Made by a program: the position numbers and the translations under genes | Shown here: positions 19,419 to 30,539 of the stretch, piece after piece | Layout: the number at the start of each line of letters is the position of its first letter | How positions within the stretch are numbered: position 1 is the first letter of the stretch | Origin: Bradyrhizobium sp. CIAT3101 | GTDB taxonomy: Bacteria; Pseudomonadota; Alphaproteobacteria; Rhizobiales; Xanthobacteraceae | NCBI RefSeq assembly: GCF_029714945.1 | Contig: NZ_CP121634.1 | Location: 4,175,001 to 4,239,000, forward strand | Direction of reading: 5' to 3' | Length of the DNA stretch: 64,000 nt | Notes under the pieces: model-generated | What the model saw: the letters and a program-made list of their open reading frames with translations, nothing else | Databases searched by the model: none | Told to the model about the DNA's origin: nothing

Positions 19419-19855
19419 TGCTTCGGCCGCTCGCGCTCCCCGACATGGGCGCGGCGGCGCGGGTCCATCGGGCGGCGTTTGACCAGGCGATGCCGTGGCT
19501 CACCGGGCTGCATACGCCCGACGAGGATCACTGGTTCTATCGCGAGCGAATCCTTCCGACTTGCCGCGTGTGGGGACGCTTCGACGGCGATGAGCTGAGC
19601 GGGATCATCGCCTTCCGTGACGGCTGGATCGAGCAGCTCTACGTGCTTCCCGCTTTCCATGGACGCGGCATCGGCACGGAACTGCTCGACATCGCCAAGG
19701 GCGCCAGCGAGCGGCTCGAGCTCTGGACCTTTCAGCGCAACGCTCCGGCGCGCCGCTTCTATGAGGCGCGCGGGTTCAGGATGGTCGAGGCGACCGACGG
19801 GGCGCGTAACGAGGAGAGGGAGCCGGACGCCCGCTACGTCTGGGAGCGCGCCTAG
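19418..19855 (+). CDS. GNAT family N-acetyltransferase
   Basis: A 145-residue GNAT protein. The acetyl-CoA pyrophosphate loop is QLYVLPAFHGRGIGTELL (about residues 70-87), followed by FQRNAPARRFYEARGFR, the classic motif B with the Tyr that protonates the leaving thiolate. Its ATG overlaps the nnr stop as TGATG. Substrate unknown; no ribosomal-protein acetyltransferase signature is evident. Confidence 0.85.
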   Translation: MLRPLALPDMGAAARVHRAAFDQAMPWLTGLHTPDEDHWFYRERILPTCRVWGRFDGDELSGIIAFRDGWIEQLYVLPAFHGRGIGTELLDIAKGASERLELWTFQRNAPARRFYEARGFRMVEATDGARNEEREPDARYVWERA

Positions 19856-19856
19856 C

Positions 19857-21173
19857 TCACTCCACCCCATACCACCGCACCAGCCGCGGCGCGGCCCAAT
19901 CGGTGACGACGGATTCGATCAGCCATCGTCCCGGCGAGGTCGCGGCGAAGGCGATGCGCTCGGTCTGGCCAGGCTCGATGGCGAGCGTGTCGAGCCAATA
20001 GGGTTTCCAGCCGTCGTCGAGCCGGTCGAGCAGGCGGAAATGGTGGCCGTGCAGGTGGAAGACGGTGGTCGCAGGGCCGGAGTTCTTCACCGCCAGCACG
20101 ACGGTCCGGCCGGTCTTGGCGCGGAAGGCAGGCGCCGAGGCGGTGGAGAAATTGGCCGTCCTGGCCCAGCCGGCGTCGGCGGGGCCGAGCGCGACATCGA
20201 ACCGCAGGGCGCCCCTCAGATCGAGTTTTTCGGGAAGGTCGTTCGAAGGCAGCGGCTGCGGCGCGGGGAGCGGGGTGCGCCGCTCCAGTTTGCCGGAAAC
20301 GGCGAGGCGCCCGATCGGGCGCGCCTCGTTGCCGTCATGCAGCACCAACGCGGCCGATGTGGCCGCATCCACAAAGGCATCAGCGCGCGCGCCGGGGGCG
20401 AGCACCAGGGCGCCGTTGCGGGCCGGGAAGGGCTCGGCCGGCTGACCGTCCAGCGCCATCACCTGGACCTCGTGGCTTTCCAATTTGATTGCCAGAACAG
20501 AGCGTTGCGAGCCGTTGATGAAGCGCAGCCGCAGCCGTTCGCCGGCTGAGGCTGAGAGTTCGAATGAAGTGCGTCCGTTCAGCGTGTAGAGCGGGGTCGT
20601 GTCCTTGGGATCCCGGCCCGGCGGAAGTGCCGTGCCGTCCGGCCGCACGCGCCATTCCTCGATCAGCAGGACCTCGTCGCGGTCGGTGGCGACGGGGCTC
20701 GTCTCCGCGGCGATGACCGGGAGCGGGCGTGCCGGCTGGTTCAGGCGGTCCTCAAAGAGACGGAAGTTGGCCAGCAAGGTTCCCGCGTTTGGTATTGAAA
20801 TAATTGATGTTTCGGTCGAGCCCGGTGCGGTGGGCGCCCGTCCCGCCAACGGGTCCGGTACGGGGGTGCCATCGAGGCCGTACCAGGCTGGGGCAAGCGG
20901 CACAGGCAGGTCGTTCCGAAACACCACCTCGCAGCGGTCGCCGCGCTTGAAACGCACATTCCCGATGTGGCTTGCGGCAGCCAGCTCCCAGATCGGTGTA
21001 GCCGGCTGACCCGGCCTCAGAGCCAGCGTGGCTGGCCTCGCCTGAAGCGCGACCTGGGCGGTCGGAAGCGGGCCCGCACCGCCGGCCATCAGGCCGGCGG
21101 CCGAGGCCCCCAGGGAGGTGCCAATTCCGGCCAAAACCTCGCGCCGGTTCAGGTCAAAAATCCGCGGTGTCAT
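19857..21173 (-). CDS. Multicopper-oxidase-fold exported protein lacking most copper ligands
   Basis: A 438-residue three-cupredoxin protein with an N-terminal Tat-type leader (NRREVLAGIGTSLGASAAGL, residues 9-28). The motif order of multicopper oxidases can be followed, but the copper ligands are largely gone: the HWHG site reads AWYG (96-99), the HxH site reads NFR (136-138), and the C-terminal HCH-x3-H site reads IESV (419-422). Only HLHGHH (373-378) survives. This resembles the copper-free FtsP/SufI situation rather than a laccase. Frames continue far upstream as an antisense artefact over tig; the ATG at 21173 (or 21191) begins the leader. Confidence 0.8.
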   Translation of the reverse strand: MTPRIFDLNRREVLAGIGTSLGASAAGLMAGGAGPLPTAQVALQARPATLALRPGQPATPIWELAAASHIGNVRFKRGDRCEVVFRNDLPVPLAPAWYGLDGTPVPDPLAGRAPTAPGSTETSIISIPNAGTLLANFRLFEDRLNQPARPLPVIAAETSPVATDRDEVLLIEEWRVRPDGTALPPGRDPKDTTPLYTLNGRTSFELSASAGERLRLRFINGSQRSVLAIKLESHEVQVMALDGQPAEPFPARNGALVLAPGARADAFVDAATSAALVLHDGNEARPIGRLAVSGKLERRTPLPAPQPLPSNDLPEKLDLRGALRFDVALGPADAGWARTANFSTASAPAFRAKTGRTVVLAVKNSGPATTVFHLHGHHFRLLDRLDDGWKPYWLDTLAIEPGQTERIAFAATSPGRWLIESVVTDWAAPRLVRWYGVE

Positions 21174-21253
21174 AAGCGCGATCCGGACCATGCCGCGCTG
21201 GATAAGTCCAGCCACCGTGCCTACTTGGAGAGTGCCTCCATCAGGCCATTTTT

Positions 21254-21282
21254 TTGCTGCGAACAATCGGGCACATGCTATA
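21254..21282 (+). promoter_or_regulatory. Possible promoter of tRNA-Leu
   Basis: TTGCTG (21254-21259) and GCTATA (21277-21282) are 17 bp apart and lie about 50 bp before the tRNA. Confidence 0.4.
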
Positions 21283-21328
21283 AGCCCGGCCGCCCGCGGC
21301 ATCGCGGCCGGTCTTGATGCAAATTTAC

Positions 21329-21413
21329 GCGGGCGTGGCGGAACTGGTAGACGCGCTGGATTTAGGTTCCAGTGACGAAAGTTGTGGGGGTTCGAGTCCC
21401 TCCGCCCGCACCA
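21329..21413 (+). tRNA. tRNA-Leu (anticodon UAG)
   Basis: An 85-nt class II tRNA with encoded CCA. The acceptor GCGGGCG pairs with CGCCCGC. The anticodon stem CTGGA/TCCAG encloses the loop TTTAGGT, giving anticodon UAG for CUN leucine codons. A long variable arm and GGTTCGAGTCC T-arm are present. Confidence 0.97.
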
Positions 21414-21593
21414 AGCGCTTTCAGCGTTTGCACGGATTACTGAGGGGCCTCGCTCCGCGCGGATGTTTTTCCGCATGGAGCCGGGCTCGATGAACCACCG
21501 GTGTTGAGGCGTTTGCCTCGCGCCGGATCGATTAATGACAGCGTCCCGACGCGGGAAGCGTGCCGGGACCGAACGGGAAGAAGATTGGACGCC

Positions 21594-22952
21594 ATGCAGG
21601 TCACAGAAACCCTCTCGGAAGGCTTGAAGCACGAGTTCAAGATCAGCGTTCCCGCGTCTGATCTCGACGCCAAGGCTGGTGCCAAGCTCGTCGACCTCAA
21701 GGACAAGGTTCGCCTCAACGGCTTCCGTCCCGGCAAGGTGCCGGTCGGCCACCTCAAGAAGGTCTATGGCCGTTCGGTGATGGCCGAGACTATCGACCAG
21801 ACCATCCGCGACACCAACACCCAGCTGTTCTCCGAGCGCGGCTTCAAGCTCGCGACCGAGCCGAAGATCACCATGCCGACCGAGCAGGCCGAGGTCGAGG
21901 AGCTGCTCTCGGGCAAGTCCGATCTGACCTACACGGTCGCAATCGAAGTGGTGCCCGCGATCGCGCTCGCCGACTTCAAGACCTTCCAGGTCGAGAAGCC
22001 CGTCGCTGACGTGTCCGATTCGGACGTCGACGAGGCGATCAAGCGCATCGCCGACACCAACCGCGGCTATGCCGCCAAGGGCGAGGACGCCAAGGCTGCC
22101 TCCGGCGACCGCGTCACCATCAACTTCAAGGGCACCATCAACGGCGAGGCCTTCGAGGGGGGCACCGGCGAGGGCATCCAGGTCGCGATCGGATCCAACA
22201 CCTTCATCCCGGGCTTCGAGGAGCAGCTGATCGGCATCGGCGCGAACGAGACGCGCACGCTGAAGGTGTCGTTCCCCAAGAACTACATGAGCGAGAAGCT
22301 CGCCGGCCAGCCGGCCGAGTTCGAGACCACCGCGACGCTGATCGAGGCACCGCAGGATCTCACCATCGACGACGAGTTCGCCAAGACGCTCGGCCTGGAA
22401 TCGCTGGACAAGCTCAAGGAAGCCGCGCGCGAGCGGCTGGTTGCCGAATACGCCGGTGCGACGCGCCAGCGCGTCAAGCGCGCGCTGCTCGACCGTCTCG
22501 ACGAGGCGCATCGCTTCGAGGCGCCGCCCTCGCTCGTCGACGAGGAGTTCAATCTGATGTGGAACTCGGTCAAGGCCGAGATGGATTCCGCCGGCAAGAC
22601 CTTCGCCGACGAGGATACCACCGAGGACAAGGCCAAGGAGGAGTACCGCAAGATCGCCGACCGCCGCGTGCGTCTCGGTCTCGTGCTCTCCGAGATCGGC
22701 GAGAAGAACAAGATCACCGTGACCGACGACGAGGTCGGTCGTGCCGTGATCGAGCGTGCGCGCTCGATGCCGGGTCGCGAGAAGGAAGTCTGGGACTATT
22801 ACCGCAGCAATGCCCAGGCGCTGGCCCAGCTTCGCGCACCGATCTACGAGGACAAGGTCGTCGACTTCATCCTCGAACTCGCCAACGTGACCGAGAAGAA
22901 GGTTTCGCGCGAGGATCTGTACAAGGACGACGAGGAAAAGACTGCAGCCTGA
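21594..22952 (+). CDS. tig: Trigger factor (ribosome-bound chaperone, peptidyl-prolyl isomerase)
   Basis: A 452-residue trigger factor that docks on L23 at the ribosome exit tunnel. The N-terminal ribosome-binding domain contains the docking signature as [20 protein letters not shown] (about residues 38-57). The FKBP-like PPIase domain spans about 160-245 ([20 protein letters not shown]). The rest is the helical C-terminal chaperone domain. The ATG at 21594 begins the family N-terminus [15 protein letters not shown]; upstream in-frame codons are ignored. It heads the tig-clpP-clpX-lon cluster and has its own terminator. Confidence 0.97.
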   Translation: MQVTETLSEGLKHEFKISVPASDLDAKAGAKLVDLKDKVRLNGFRPGKVPVGHLKKVYGRSVMAETIDQTIRDTNTQLFSERGFKLATEPKITMPTEQAEVEELLSGKSDLTYTVAIEVVPAIALADFKTFQVEKPVADVSDSDVDEAIKRIADTNRGYAAKGEDAKAASGDRVTINFKGTINGEAFEGGTGEGIQVAIGSNTFIPGFEEQLIGIGANETRTLKVSFPKNYMSEKLAGQPAEFETTATLIEAPQDLTIDDEFAKTLGLESLDKLKEAARERLVAEYAGATRQRVKRALLDRLDEAHRFEAPPSLVDEEFNLMWNSVKAEMDSAGKTFADEDTTEDKAKEEYRKIADRRVRLGLVLSEIGEKNKITVTDDEVGRAVIERARSMPGREKEVWDYYRSNAQALAQLRAPIYEDKVVDFILELANVTEKKVSREDLYKDDEEKTAA

Positions 22953-22993
22953 AGGCGTTGAGACAGTCTTCTATTAAGGATGATCAGCGAAGG

Positions 22994-23028
22994 GGCCCAG
23001 CTAGCCAGATGGCCGGCTGGGCCTTTTT
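22994..23028 (+). terminator. Intrinsic terminator of tig
   Basis: GGCCCAGC pairs with GCTGGGCC around an inner GCC/GGC stem, followed by TTTTT at 23024-23028, starting 41 bp after the tig stop. Confidence 0.85.
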
Positions 23029-23079
23029 GCAAGAATCAGCTTCAAGTGCCCGGTAGATTAAGCCTTAATTCGTTCCGCA

Positions 23080-23105
23080 CTTGTCTCGCGCGAATTGGGC
23101 TATAT
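23080..23105 (+). promoter_or_regulatory. RpoH (sigma-32)-like promoter of clpP
   Basis: CTTG (23080-23083) and CTATAT (23100-23105) are 16 bp apart. This fits alphaproteobacterial heat-shock promoters better than sigma-70 spacing. It lies about 130 bp before the clpP ATG and after the tig terminator. Confidence 0.45.
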
Positions 23106-23233
23106 CTGTCGGTGCACCCTGTACCCAAGCGTTCTACTTGCAAGCGTTCCTGTTCTACCAACTTCCTGCATCACGGGACGTCCATCGGCCTTCCGGCAAG
23201 AGTGGCGGCGTCCTCCGAAAACCTAGGTGACTC

Positions 23234-23869
23234 ATGCGCGATCCGGTTGAAACCTACATGAACCTCGTGCCCATGGTGGTCGAGCAGACCAACCGTGGCG
23301 AGCGCGCCTACGACATTTTCTCGCGCCTGCTGAAAGAGCGCATCATCTTCGTGACCGGACCGGTCGAGGACGGCATGTCGACGCTGATCGTCGCGCAGCT
23401 CCTGTTCCTCGAAGCGGAAAATCCGAAGAAGGAAATCTCGATGTACATCAACTCGCCGGGTGGCGTGGTGACGTCGGGCCTTGCGATCTACGACACCATG
23501 CAGTTCATCCGCCCGCCGGTTTCGACGCTGTGCACGGGCCAGGCCGCTTCGATGGGCTCGCTGCTGCTCTGCGCCGGCGAGAAGGACATGCGCTTCTCGC
23601 TGCCGAACGCGCGCATCATGGTGCATCAGCCCTCCGGCGGCTTCCAGGGGCAGGCCACCGACATCATGCTGCACGCTCAGGAAATCCTGAACCTGAAGAA
23701 GCGGCTCAACGAGATCTACGTGAAGCACACCGGCCAGACCTACAAGACGATCGAAGACGCGCTGGAACGCGACAAGTTCCTGACCGCCAACGACGCCAAG
23801 GAGTTTGGTCTGGTCGACAAGGTCATCGACAAGCGCGCCGAAGAGGCCGCAGCAGCGAAGACCCCGTAG
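23234..23869 (+). CDS. clpP: ATP-dependent Clp protease proteolytic subunit
   Basis: A 211-residue serine peptidase that forms the tetradecameric chamber used with ClpX/ClpA. The catalytic triad is complete: Ser106 in TGQAASMGS, His131 in MVHQPSGG and Asp180 in [26 protein letters not shown] is the oxyanion and handle region. A short propeptide region (first ~15 residues) precedes the core. It has its own promoter candidate and is separated from clpX by 449 bp, so it need not be co-transcribed with clpX. Confidence 0.98.
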   Translation: MRDPVETYMNLVPMVVEQTNRGERAYDIFSRLLKERIIFVTGPVEDGMSTLIVAQLLFLEAENPKKEISMYINSPGGVVTSGLAIYDTMQFIRPPVSTLCTGQAASMGSLLLCAGEKDMRFSLPNARIMVHQPSGGFQGQATDIMLHAQEILNLKKRLNEIYVKHTGQTYKTIEDALERDKFLTANDAKEFGLVDKVIDKRAEEAAAAKTP

Positions 23870-24318
23870 CACTCGCGGGACCGCAACAGCGATCCCCGGA
23901 GTGAGCGGGGATCGTCAGCACCGCGTTCACGTTAAGGACGCGTTGGCACGGGCGCAAAATCCAGTTTTGCGCCCTGCGGCAGGCAGAAAGTTCCGCTTTC
24001 GTGCTCGTTTTTTCGTGGTAATCCAGCAACGCTGGGGTGATTTCTGTCACTTCGCCCGTGCCAAGACGTGAAATCACGGTATTGTCACGGGTAGCCAGCG
24101 AGCCCCTGATTAGCGAATTCTTGATAGTCGGGTGACAGCATGGTTGGCTACGAATGATCGGCTATGATCGCGGAGAATCGAGTGACCGTGATTCGCACGG
24201 GATGTAACGCGTAGGGTCTTTTTTGGTACGGAATTTGCTCTATTTGAATCCCTTACCCGCCAACGTTTCGGGATGGGACGATCGAGCGGACGGGATCGAA
24301 CCGCGGACGGAGACATGA
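23870..24318. other. clpP-clpX spacer with two strong hairpins
   Basis: No credible gene in 449 bp. Two perfect inverted repeats follow clpP: 9-bp arms at 23890-23898/23906-23914, and 10-bp arms at 23950-23959/23965-23974. Neither has a T run, so they are more likely RNA 3'-end stabilisers or weak terminators than classical terminators. The distal half is AT-richer and presumably carries the clpX promoter. Confidence 0.6.
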
Positions 24319-25590
24319 ATGAGTAAGGTCGGCACGAGCGACTCCAAGAACACGCTATATTGCTCGTTCTGCGGCAAGAGCCAGCACGAAGTCCGCAAAC
24401 TGATCGCGGGTCCCACGGTCTTCATCTGCGACGAGTGCGTCGAGCTCTGCATGGACATCATCCGCGAGGAAAACAAATCCTCGCTGGTCAAGTCGCGCGA
24501 CGGGATTCCGACGCCGAAGGAAATCTGCAAGGTTCTCGACGATTACGTCATCGGCCAGAGCCATGCGAAGAAGGTCCTGTCGGTCGCGGTGCACAACCAC
24601 TACAAGCGCCTCAACCACCAGACCAAGCACAACGACGTCGAGCTCGCGAAGTCGAACATCCTGCTGATCGGTCCGACCGGTTCGGGCAAGACGCTGCTCG
24701 CGCAGACGCTCGCGCGCATCTTGGACGTGCCGTTCACGATGGCGGATGCGACGACGCTGACCGAAGCCGGCTATGTCGGTGAGGACGTCGAGAACATCAT
24801 CCTGAAGCTGCTCCAGGCTGCCGACTACAATGTCGAGCGCGCCCAGCGCGGCATCGTCTACATCGACGAAATCGACAAGATCAGCCGCAAGTCCGACAAT
24901 CCCTCGATCACGCGCGACGTGTCGGGTGAGGGCGTGCAGCAGGCGCTGCTGAAGATCATGGAAGGCACGGTGGCTTCGGTCCCGCCGCAGGGCGGCCGCA
25001 AGCATCCCCAGCAGGAATTCCTGCAGGTGGATACCACCAACATCCTGTTCATCTGCGGCGGTGCGTTCGCCGGCCTCGAGAAGATCATCTCGGCGCGCGG
25101 TCGGTCGACCTCGATCGGTTTCGCCGCCCAGGTGATGGCGCCGGAAGACCGCCGCACCGGCGAGATCTTCCGTCACGTCGAGCCTGAGGATCTCCTGAAG
25201 TACGGCCTCATCCCCGAGTTCGTCGGCCGTCTGCCGGTCGTGGCGACGCTCGAGGATCTGGACGAGACCTCGCTGAAGAAGATCCTGACCGAGCCGAAGA
25301 ACGCGCTCGTGAAACAGTACCAGCGGCTGTTCGAGATGGAGAACATCGAGCTGACCTTCGCCGACGAGGCGCTTGGCGCGGTTGCCCGCAAGGCGATCGA
25401 GCGCAAGACCGGCGCGCGTGGTCTGCGTTCGATCCTCGAAGCGATCCTGCTCGAGACCATGTTCGACCTGCCGGGCCTGGAAGGTGTGGAAGAAGTCGTG
25501 ATTTCCCGCGAAGTCGTGGAAGGTACGGCGCGTCCGCTCTACATCTACGCCGATCGGTCCGATCGTGCCGTCGAGAACGCCAGCGCCTGA
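24319..25590 (+). CDS. clpX: ATP-dependent Clp protease ATPase subunit ClpX
   Basis: A 423-residue AAA+ unfoldase that recognises substrates and feeds ClpP. It has an N-terminal zinc-binding domain with [12 protein letters not shown] and [10 protein letters not shown] (four Cys, residues about 14-40), Walker A GPTGSGKT (about 118-125), Walker [11 protein letters not shown], and an arginine-finger region [12 protein letters not shown]. The IGF-type loop for ClpP docking lies in the STSIGFAAQ segment. Length is typical of alphaproteobacteria. Confidence 0.98.
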   Translation: MSKVGTSDSKNTLYCSFCGKSQHEVRKLIAGPTVFICDECVELCMDIIREENKSSLVKSRDGIPTPKEICKVLDDYVIGQSHAKKVLSVAVHNHYKRLNHQTKHNDVELAKSNILLIGPTGSGKTLLAQTLARILDVPFTMADATTLTEAGYVGEDVENIILKLLQAADYNVERAQRGIVYIDEIDKISRKSDNPSITRDVSGEGVQQALLKIMEGTVASVPPQGGRKHPQQEFLQVDTTNILFICGGAFAGLEKIISARGRSTSIGFAAQVMAPEDRRTGEIFRHVEPEDLLKYGLIPEFVGRLPVVATLEDLDETSLKKILTEPKNALVKQYQRLFEMENIELTFADEALGAVARKAIERKTGARGLRSILEAILLETMFDLPGLEGVEEVVISREVVEGTARPLYIYADRSDRAVENASA

Positions 25591-25713
25591 TTTTGCGGCG
25601 CTGGAACGCTCCTGTCGTCATTCATAGTAGCGGCTGCGGACATGTCCTCCGCAGCCGGCGTTGCGTCGCTTACCCAAGTGCGTAAGCGCCTGATGGCGCG
25701 TGTTTTTCAATGA

Positions 25714-25745
25714 CTTGACACCCCCCGGGTCGATAGCCACCTAAT
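25714..25745 (+). promoter_or_regulatory. Heat-shock-like promoter of lon
   Basis: CTTGACA (25714-25720) is followed by CCTAAT ending at 25745. The 19-bp gap is long for sigma-70, but CTTGA is the core of RpoH sites. It lies about 170 bp before the lon ATG in a 325-bp spacer (25591-25915) that shows no other feature. Confidence 0.4.
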
Positions 25746-25915
25746 GTCGGCGGCGAGCAAGAATTCTGTTCAAGATTCGCCTCAGTTCCGATCCGGCAAG
25801 CCCGGTCCAACCTTGAAATGGTAGGCTGGTTTTGTGGATCACCTCGGCACCTTGTGGCGGTTGCGCATGAGAGAAGCGGACTGCGTGCGAGGGGGCAAAG
25901 CAAAAGGAAAAGGCC

Positions 25916-28339
<2,424 letters not shown>

Positions 28340-28361
28340 GATCGCAACTCGAAAAGATGAT

Positions 28362-28387
28362 AAAACGGCGCCTTCGGGCGCCGTTTT
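28362..28387 (+). terminator. Intrinsic terminator of lon
   Basis: Perfect 11-bp arms AAAACGGCGCC and GGCGCCGTTTT close a stable TTCG tetraloop and run into TTTTTG. Confidence 0.95.
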
Positions 28388-28409
28388 TGTTTTGGGGAAG
28401 GGGAATGCG

Positions 28410-28814
28410 ATGCAGGTCGACGGTCACTGTCATTGCGGGCAAATCACCTTCGAGGCCGAGGTCGACCCCGAGGCGGTCTCGGTTTGTCATTGCCGCGACT
28501 GCCAGACCCTGACGGGGTCGCCATTCCGGGTGACCGCGATCTGCACCGCTGCCGACGTCAAGCTCACCGCCGGCGCGCCGAAGGTCTACGGCAAGCGCGG
28601 CGACAACGGCCGGATGCGCTTCCAGCACTTCTGTGCCGATTGCGGTTCCCCGCTGTTCACCAGCGGCGAGGGCGACCAGGCCGACGATTGGGGCATCCGC
28701 TGGGGATCGATCCGCCAGCGCGACAAATTGCGGCCCGTCAGGCAGATCTGGTGCCAGTCGGCTGCGGTATGGATCGATGCGGTGCCGCTGCTGCCGGGCC
28801 GGCCGGGAGATTGA
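28410..28814 (+). CDS. GFA family zinc-binding protein (Mss4-like fold)
   Basis: A 134-residue protein of the glutathione-dependent formaldehyde-activating-like family. The zinc-binding Cys pattern is complete: GHCHCGQITFEAE, then SVCHCRDCQTLTGSPF, then HFCADCGSPLF. Members bind two zinc ions; most have no proven reaction and the formaldehyde link is from one founding enzyme. The ATG at 28410 directly starts the MQVDGHCHCG motif; a TTG six codons upstream is less likely. It sits right behind the lon terminator. Confidence 0.88.
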   Translation: MQVDGHCHCGQITFEAEVDPEAVSVCHCRDCQTLTGSPFRVTAICTAADVKLTAGAPKVYGKRGDNGRMRFQHFCADCGSPLFTSGEGDQADDWGIRWGSIRQRDKLRPVRQIWCQSAAVWIDAVPLLPGRPGD

Positions 28815-28880
28815 GGGGGCTTTGCCTAGCCGGAGCTTCCCGCTCAAAGCCCGCCTTCGCACGCTGGGCTTCGGCGCGGC

Positions 28881-28955
28881 AGCCTTCGCTCGCTTCGCGC
28901 CAATAAGGTCAATGGCTGGCTTGCCGAGCCGAAGCTCGCGAAGCGAGCGAAGGCT
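28881..28955. repeat. Inverted repeat abutting tRNA-Val
   Basis: The arms AGCCTTCGCTCGCTTCGCG (28881-28899) and its exact reverse complement (28937-28955) enclose 37 bp. The right arm also folds locally (GCTCGC-GAA-GCGAGC). The last base of the right arm coincides with the 3' end of tRNA-Val. It resembles the short palindromic intergenic elements of Bradyrhizobium genomes. Confidence 0.75.
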
Positions 28956-29031
28956 GGTGGGCGGTCACGGATTCGAACCGCGGACCCTCTCGGTGTAAAC
29001 GAGATGCTCTAACCAGCTGAGCTAACCGCCC
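28955..29031 (-). tRNA. tRNA-Val (anticodon UAC)
   Basis: 77 nt with encoded CCA. The acceptor GGGCGGT pairs with ACCGCCC. The anticodon stem TCTCG/CGAGA encloses TTTACAC, anticodon UAC. The D-arm TAGCTCAGCTGGTTAGAGCA and T-loop GGTTCGAATCC are canonical. Confidence 0.97.
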
Positions 29032-29179
29032 CACGGCGCCTCTTTAGCGCTCCGATGGGGTGAGGAGCAAGGGGCGGTGGCGCCGCAACCTGACCCAATT
29101 TTGAGGCTGAAACCGCCTTGAGCGTGATACCACCGCAATGAGAGCGTGCCTTTTAGGGCTTGATCGTTGGTGAACAGAA

Positions 29180-29434
29180 ATGGATTTGAGCAAGCTTGCG
29201 GAGTCGGTCTCGTCGCGCTCCGATTTCGTCATTTTCGTTGATGCGTTGCGCCGTGACCTGCTTGCAAATCGTGGAGAGTGGGAAAACGACACGCTCGAGC
29301 GCTTTCTTGAAGCGCTATCTGGCTGGGTCCAGGGCATGGACGGCTACTATCGGAATCAACAACTCCCAACCCCGACGACGCCGGGCTGGAAGAATTTGGC
29401 TGAGATGATGTTGGCCGCAAAATTCTACGAATGA
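29180..29434 (+). CDS. Small acidic hypothetical protein, DUF7660-like
   Basis: An 84-residue protein. FVIFVDALRRDL, then a TLERFLEALSGWVQGMDGYY block and a C-terminal GWKNLAEMMLAAKFYE, resemble the DUF7660 family of small proteins of unknown function sometimes found near toxin/immunity genes. There is no toxin partner next to it here. The family call is from memory of the pattern and should be treated as tentative. Confidence 0.6.
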   Translation: MDLSKLAESVSSRSDFVIFVDALRRDLLANRGEWENDTLERFLEALSGWVQGMDGYYRNQQLPTPTTPGWKNLAEMMLAAKFYE

Positions 29435-29475
29435 TGCAGCAAGCGTCACGTTAACCCGTAACGACAGAGGCTCCC

Positions 29476-30336
29476 ATGCAACAGCCCAGCGGACACGACC
29501 AAAACGCCGACCAGATTGCCTATTGGAACGGCCCGAGCGGCCAGCGCTGGGCCGACCGGCACTCAGCGCAGGAGAGCCTGCTCGGACCGATCGCCGATGT
29601 GCTGATCGCCCGCGCGAAGCCGAAGTCGGGCGAACGCGTTCTCGATGTCGGCTGCGGTTCGGGGGCGACGACCTTTGCATTCGCGAAAGCTGTCGCGCCG
29701 AATGGCTTTGCGCTCGGCCTCGACGTCTCCGATCCGATGCTGTCGCAGGCCCGTGCGTTTGCACCGAAGGGCTTGCCGCTGGATTTCGTGCTGGCGGATG
29801 CAACGGTGCATCCGTTCGAGCCGGCGAGCTTTGATCTGCTCGCCTCACGCTTTGGCGTGATGTTCTTTGCCGATCCGATTGCGTCTTTCACCAACCTCCA
29901 CCGCGCGCTGAAACCGACAGGGCGGCTCGCCTTTGCCTGCTGGCGCGAGCCGAAGGAGAATCCGTGGATGATGGCGCCGTTGATGGCGGTCTACAAACAC
30001 GTTCCCAAAATGCCGCCGGTCGGGCCGGAAGAGCCGGGCCCGTTCGCCTTCGCCTCGGAGGAACGCGTGACGCGCATCCTGAAAGGCGCCGGCTTCGTCG
30101 ACGTGGCGATGGAGCCGCATAACCTTCCGATGGACATCGCCATCGGCGGTGGGCTCGATGCCGCCGTCGACGGCTCGCTCCAGATCGGCCCCGCCAGCCG
30201 CGCGCTGCAGGGCCATCCGCCGGAGACGTACGCGGCGGCTAAGGCCTCGATCCGCGAGACGCTTGCGCCGTTCCTGAAGGGGCAGAGCGTCGCGCTTCCG
30301 GGGGCGATCTGGATCGTGACGGCGAAGGCGGAGTAG
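29476..30336 (+). CDS. Class I SAM-dependent methyltransferase
   Basis: A 286-residue methyltransferase. Motif I is RVLDVGCGSGATTFAFA (about residues 54-70), the adenosine-binding acidic strand ends GLDVSDPML, and post-motif FDLLASRFGVMFFADP is typical of Methyltransf_11/25 enzymes. The early YWNGPSGQRWADRH segment is common in small-molecule methyltransferases of this group. It starts 41 bp after the DUF7660-like gene, so the two could be co-transcribed. Substrate unknown. Confidence 0.85.
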   Translation: MQQPSGHDQNADQIAYWNGPSGQRWADRHSAQESLLGPIADVLIARAKPKSGERVLDVGCGSGATTFAFAKAVAPNGFALGLDVSDPMLSQARAFAPKGLPLDFVLADATVHPFEPASFDLLASRFGVMFFADPIASFTNLHRALKPTGRLAFACWREPKENPWMMAPLMAVYKHVPKMPPVGPEEPGPFAFASEERVTRILKGAGFVDVAMEPHNLPMDIAIGGGLDAAVDGSLQIGPASRALQGHPPETYAAAKASIRETLAPFLKGQSVALPGAIWIVTAKAE

Positions 30337-30355
30337 GTGTCGCCACACACTCGGT

Positions 30356-30512
30356 GTCGTCCCGGCGAACGCCGGGACCCATAACCACAGGGAGTGGTTG
30401 TGGCGCGAGCTGACAACTCCGAGTCTTCGTAAACCGCTTCCTGTGGTTCTCGCGACGAGCGCAAGCGCTCGCGCGGGGGTCCCGGATCTGCGCTTCGCTT
30501 GTCCGGGACGAC
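30356..30512. repeat. Bradyrhizobium-type palindromic intergenic repeat
   Basis: A non-coding element of about 157 bp bounded by GTCGTCCCGG and its exact reverse complement CCGGGACGAC. Inside are smaller palindromes (CCCGGCGAACGCCGGG; GCGAGCGCAAGCGCTCGC) and an AACCACAGGG / CCTGTGGTT pair. This layout is that of the dispersed RIME-like repeats of Rhizobiales, likely a few hundred copies per genome. It lies between the methyltransferase and the CDF gene, which converge on it. Confidence 0.75.
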
Positions 30513-30539
30513 AGCGGAGTTTGGCGCCCGACGCAGACC

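Noticed and set aside
21174..22511. Upstream extension of the multicopper-oxidase-like gene through tig and tRNA-Leu
   Set aside because: The frame stays open by chance antisense to tig. A family start with a Tat leader occurs at 21173, and a tRNA gene lies in between.
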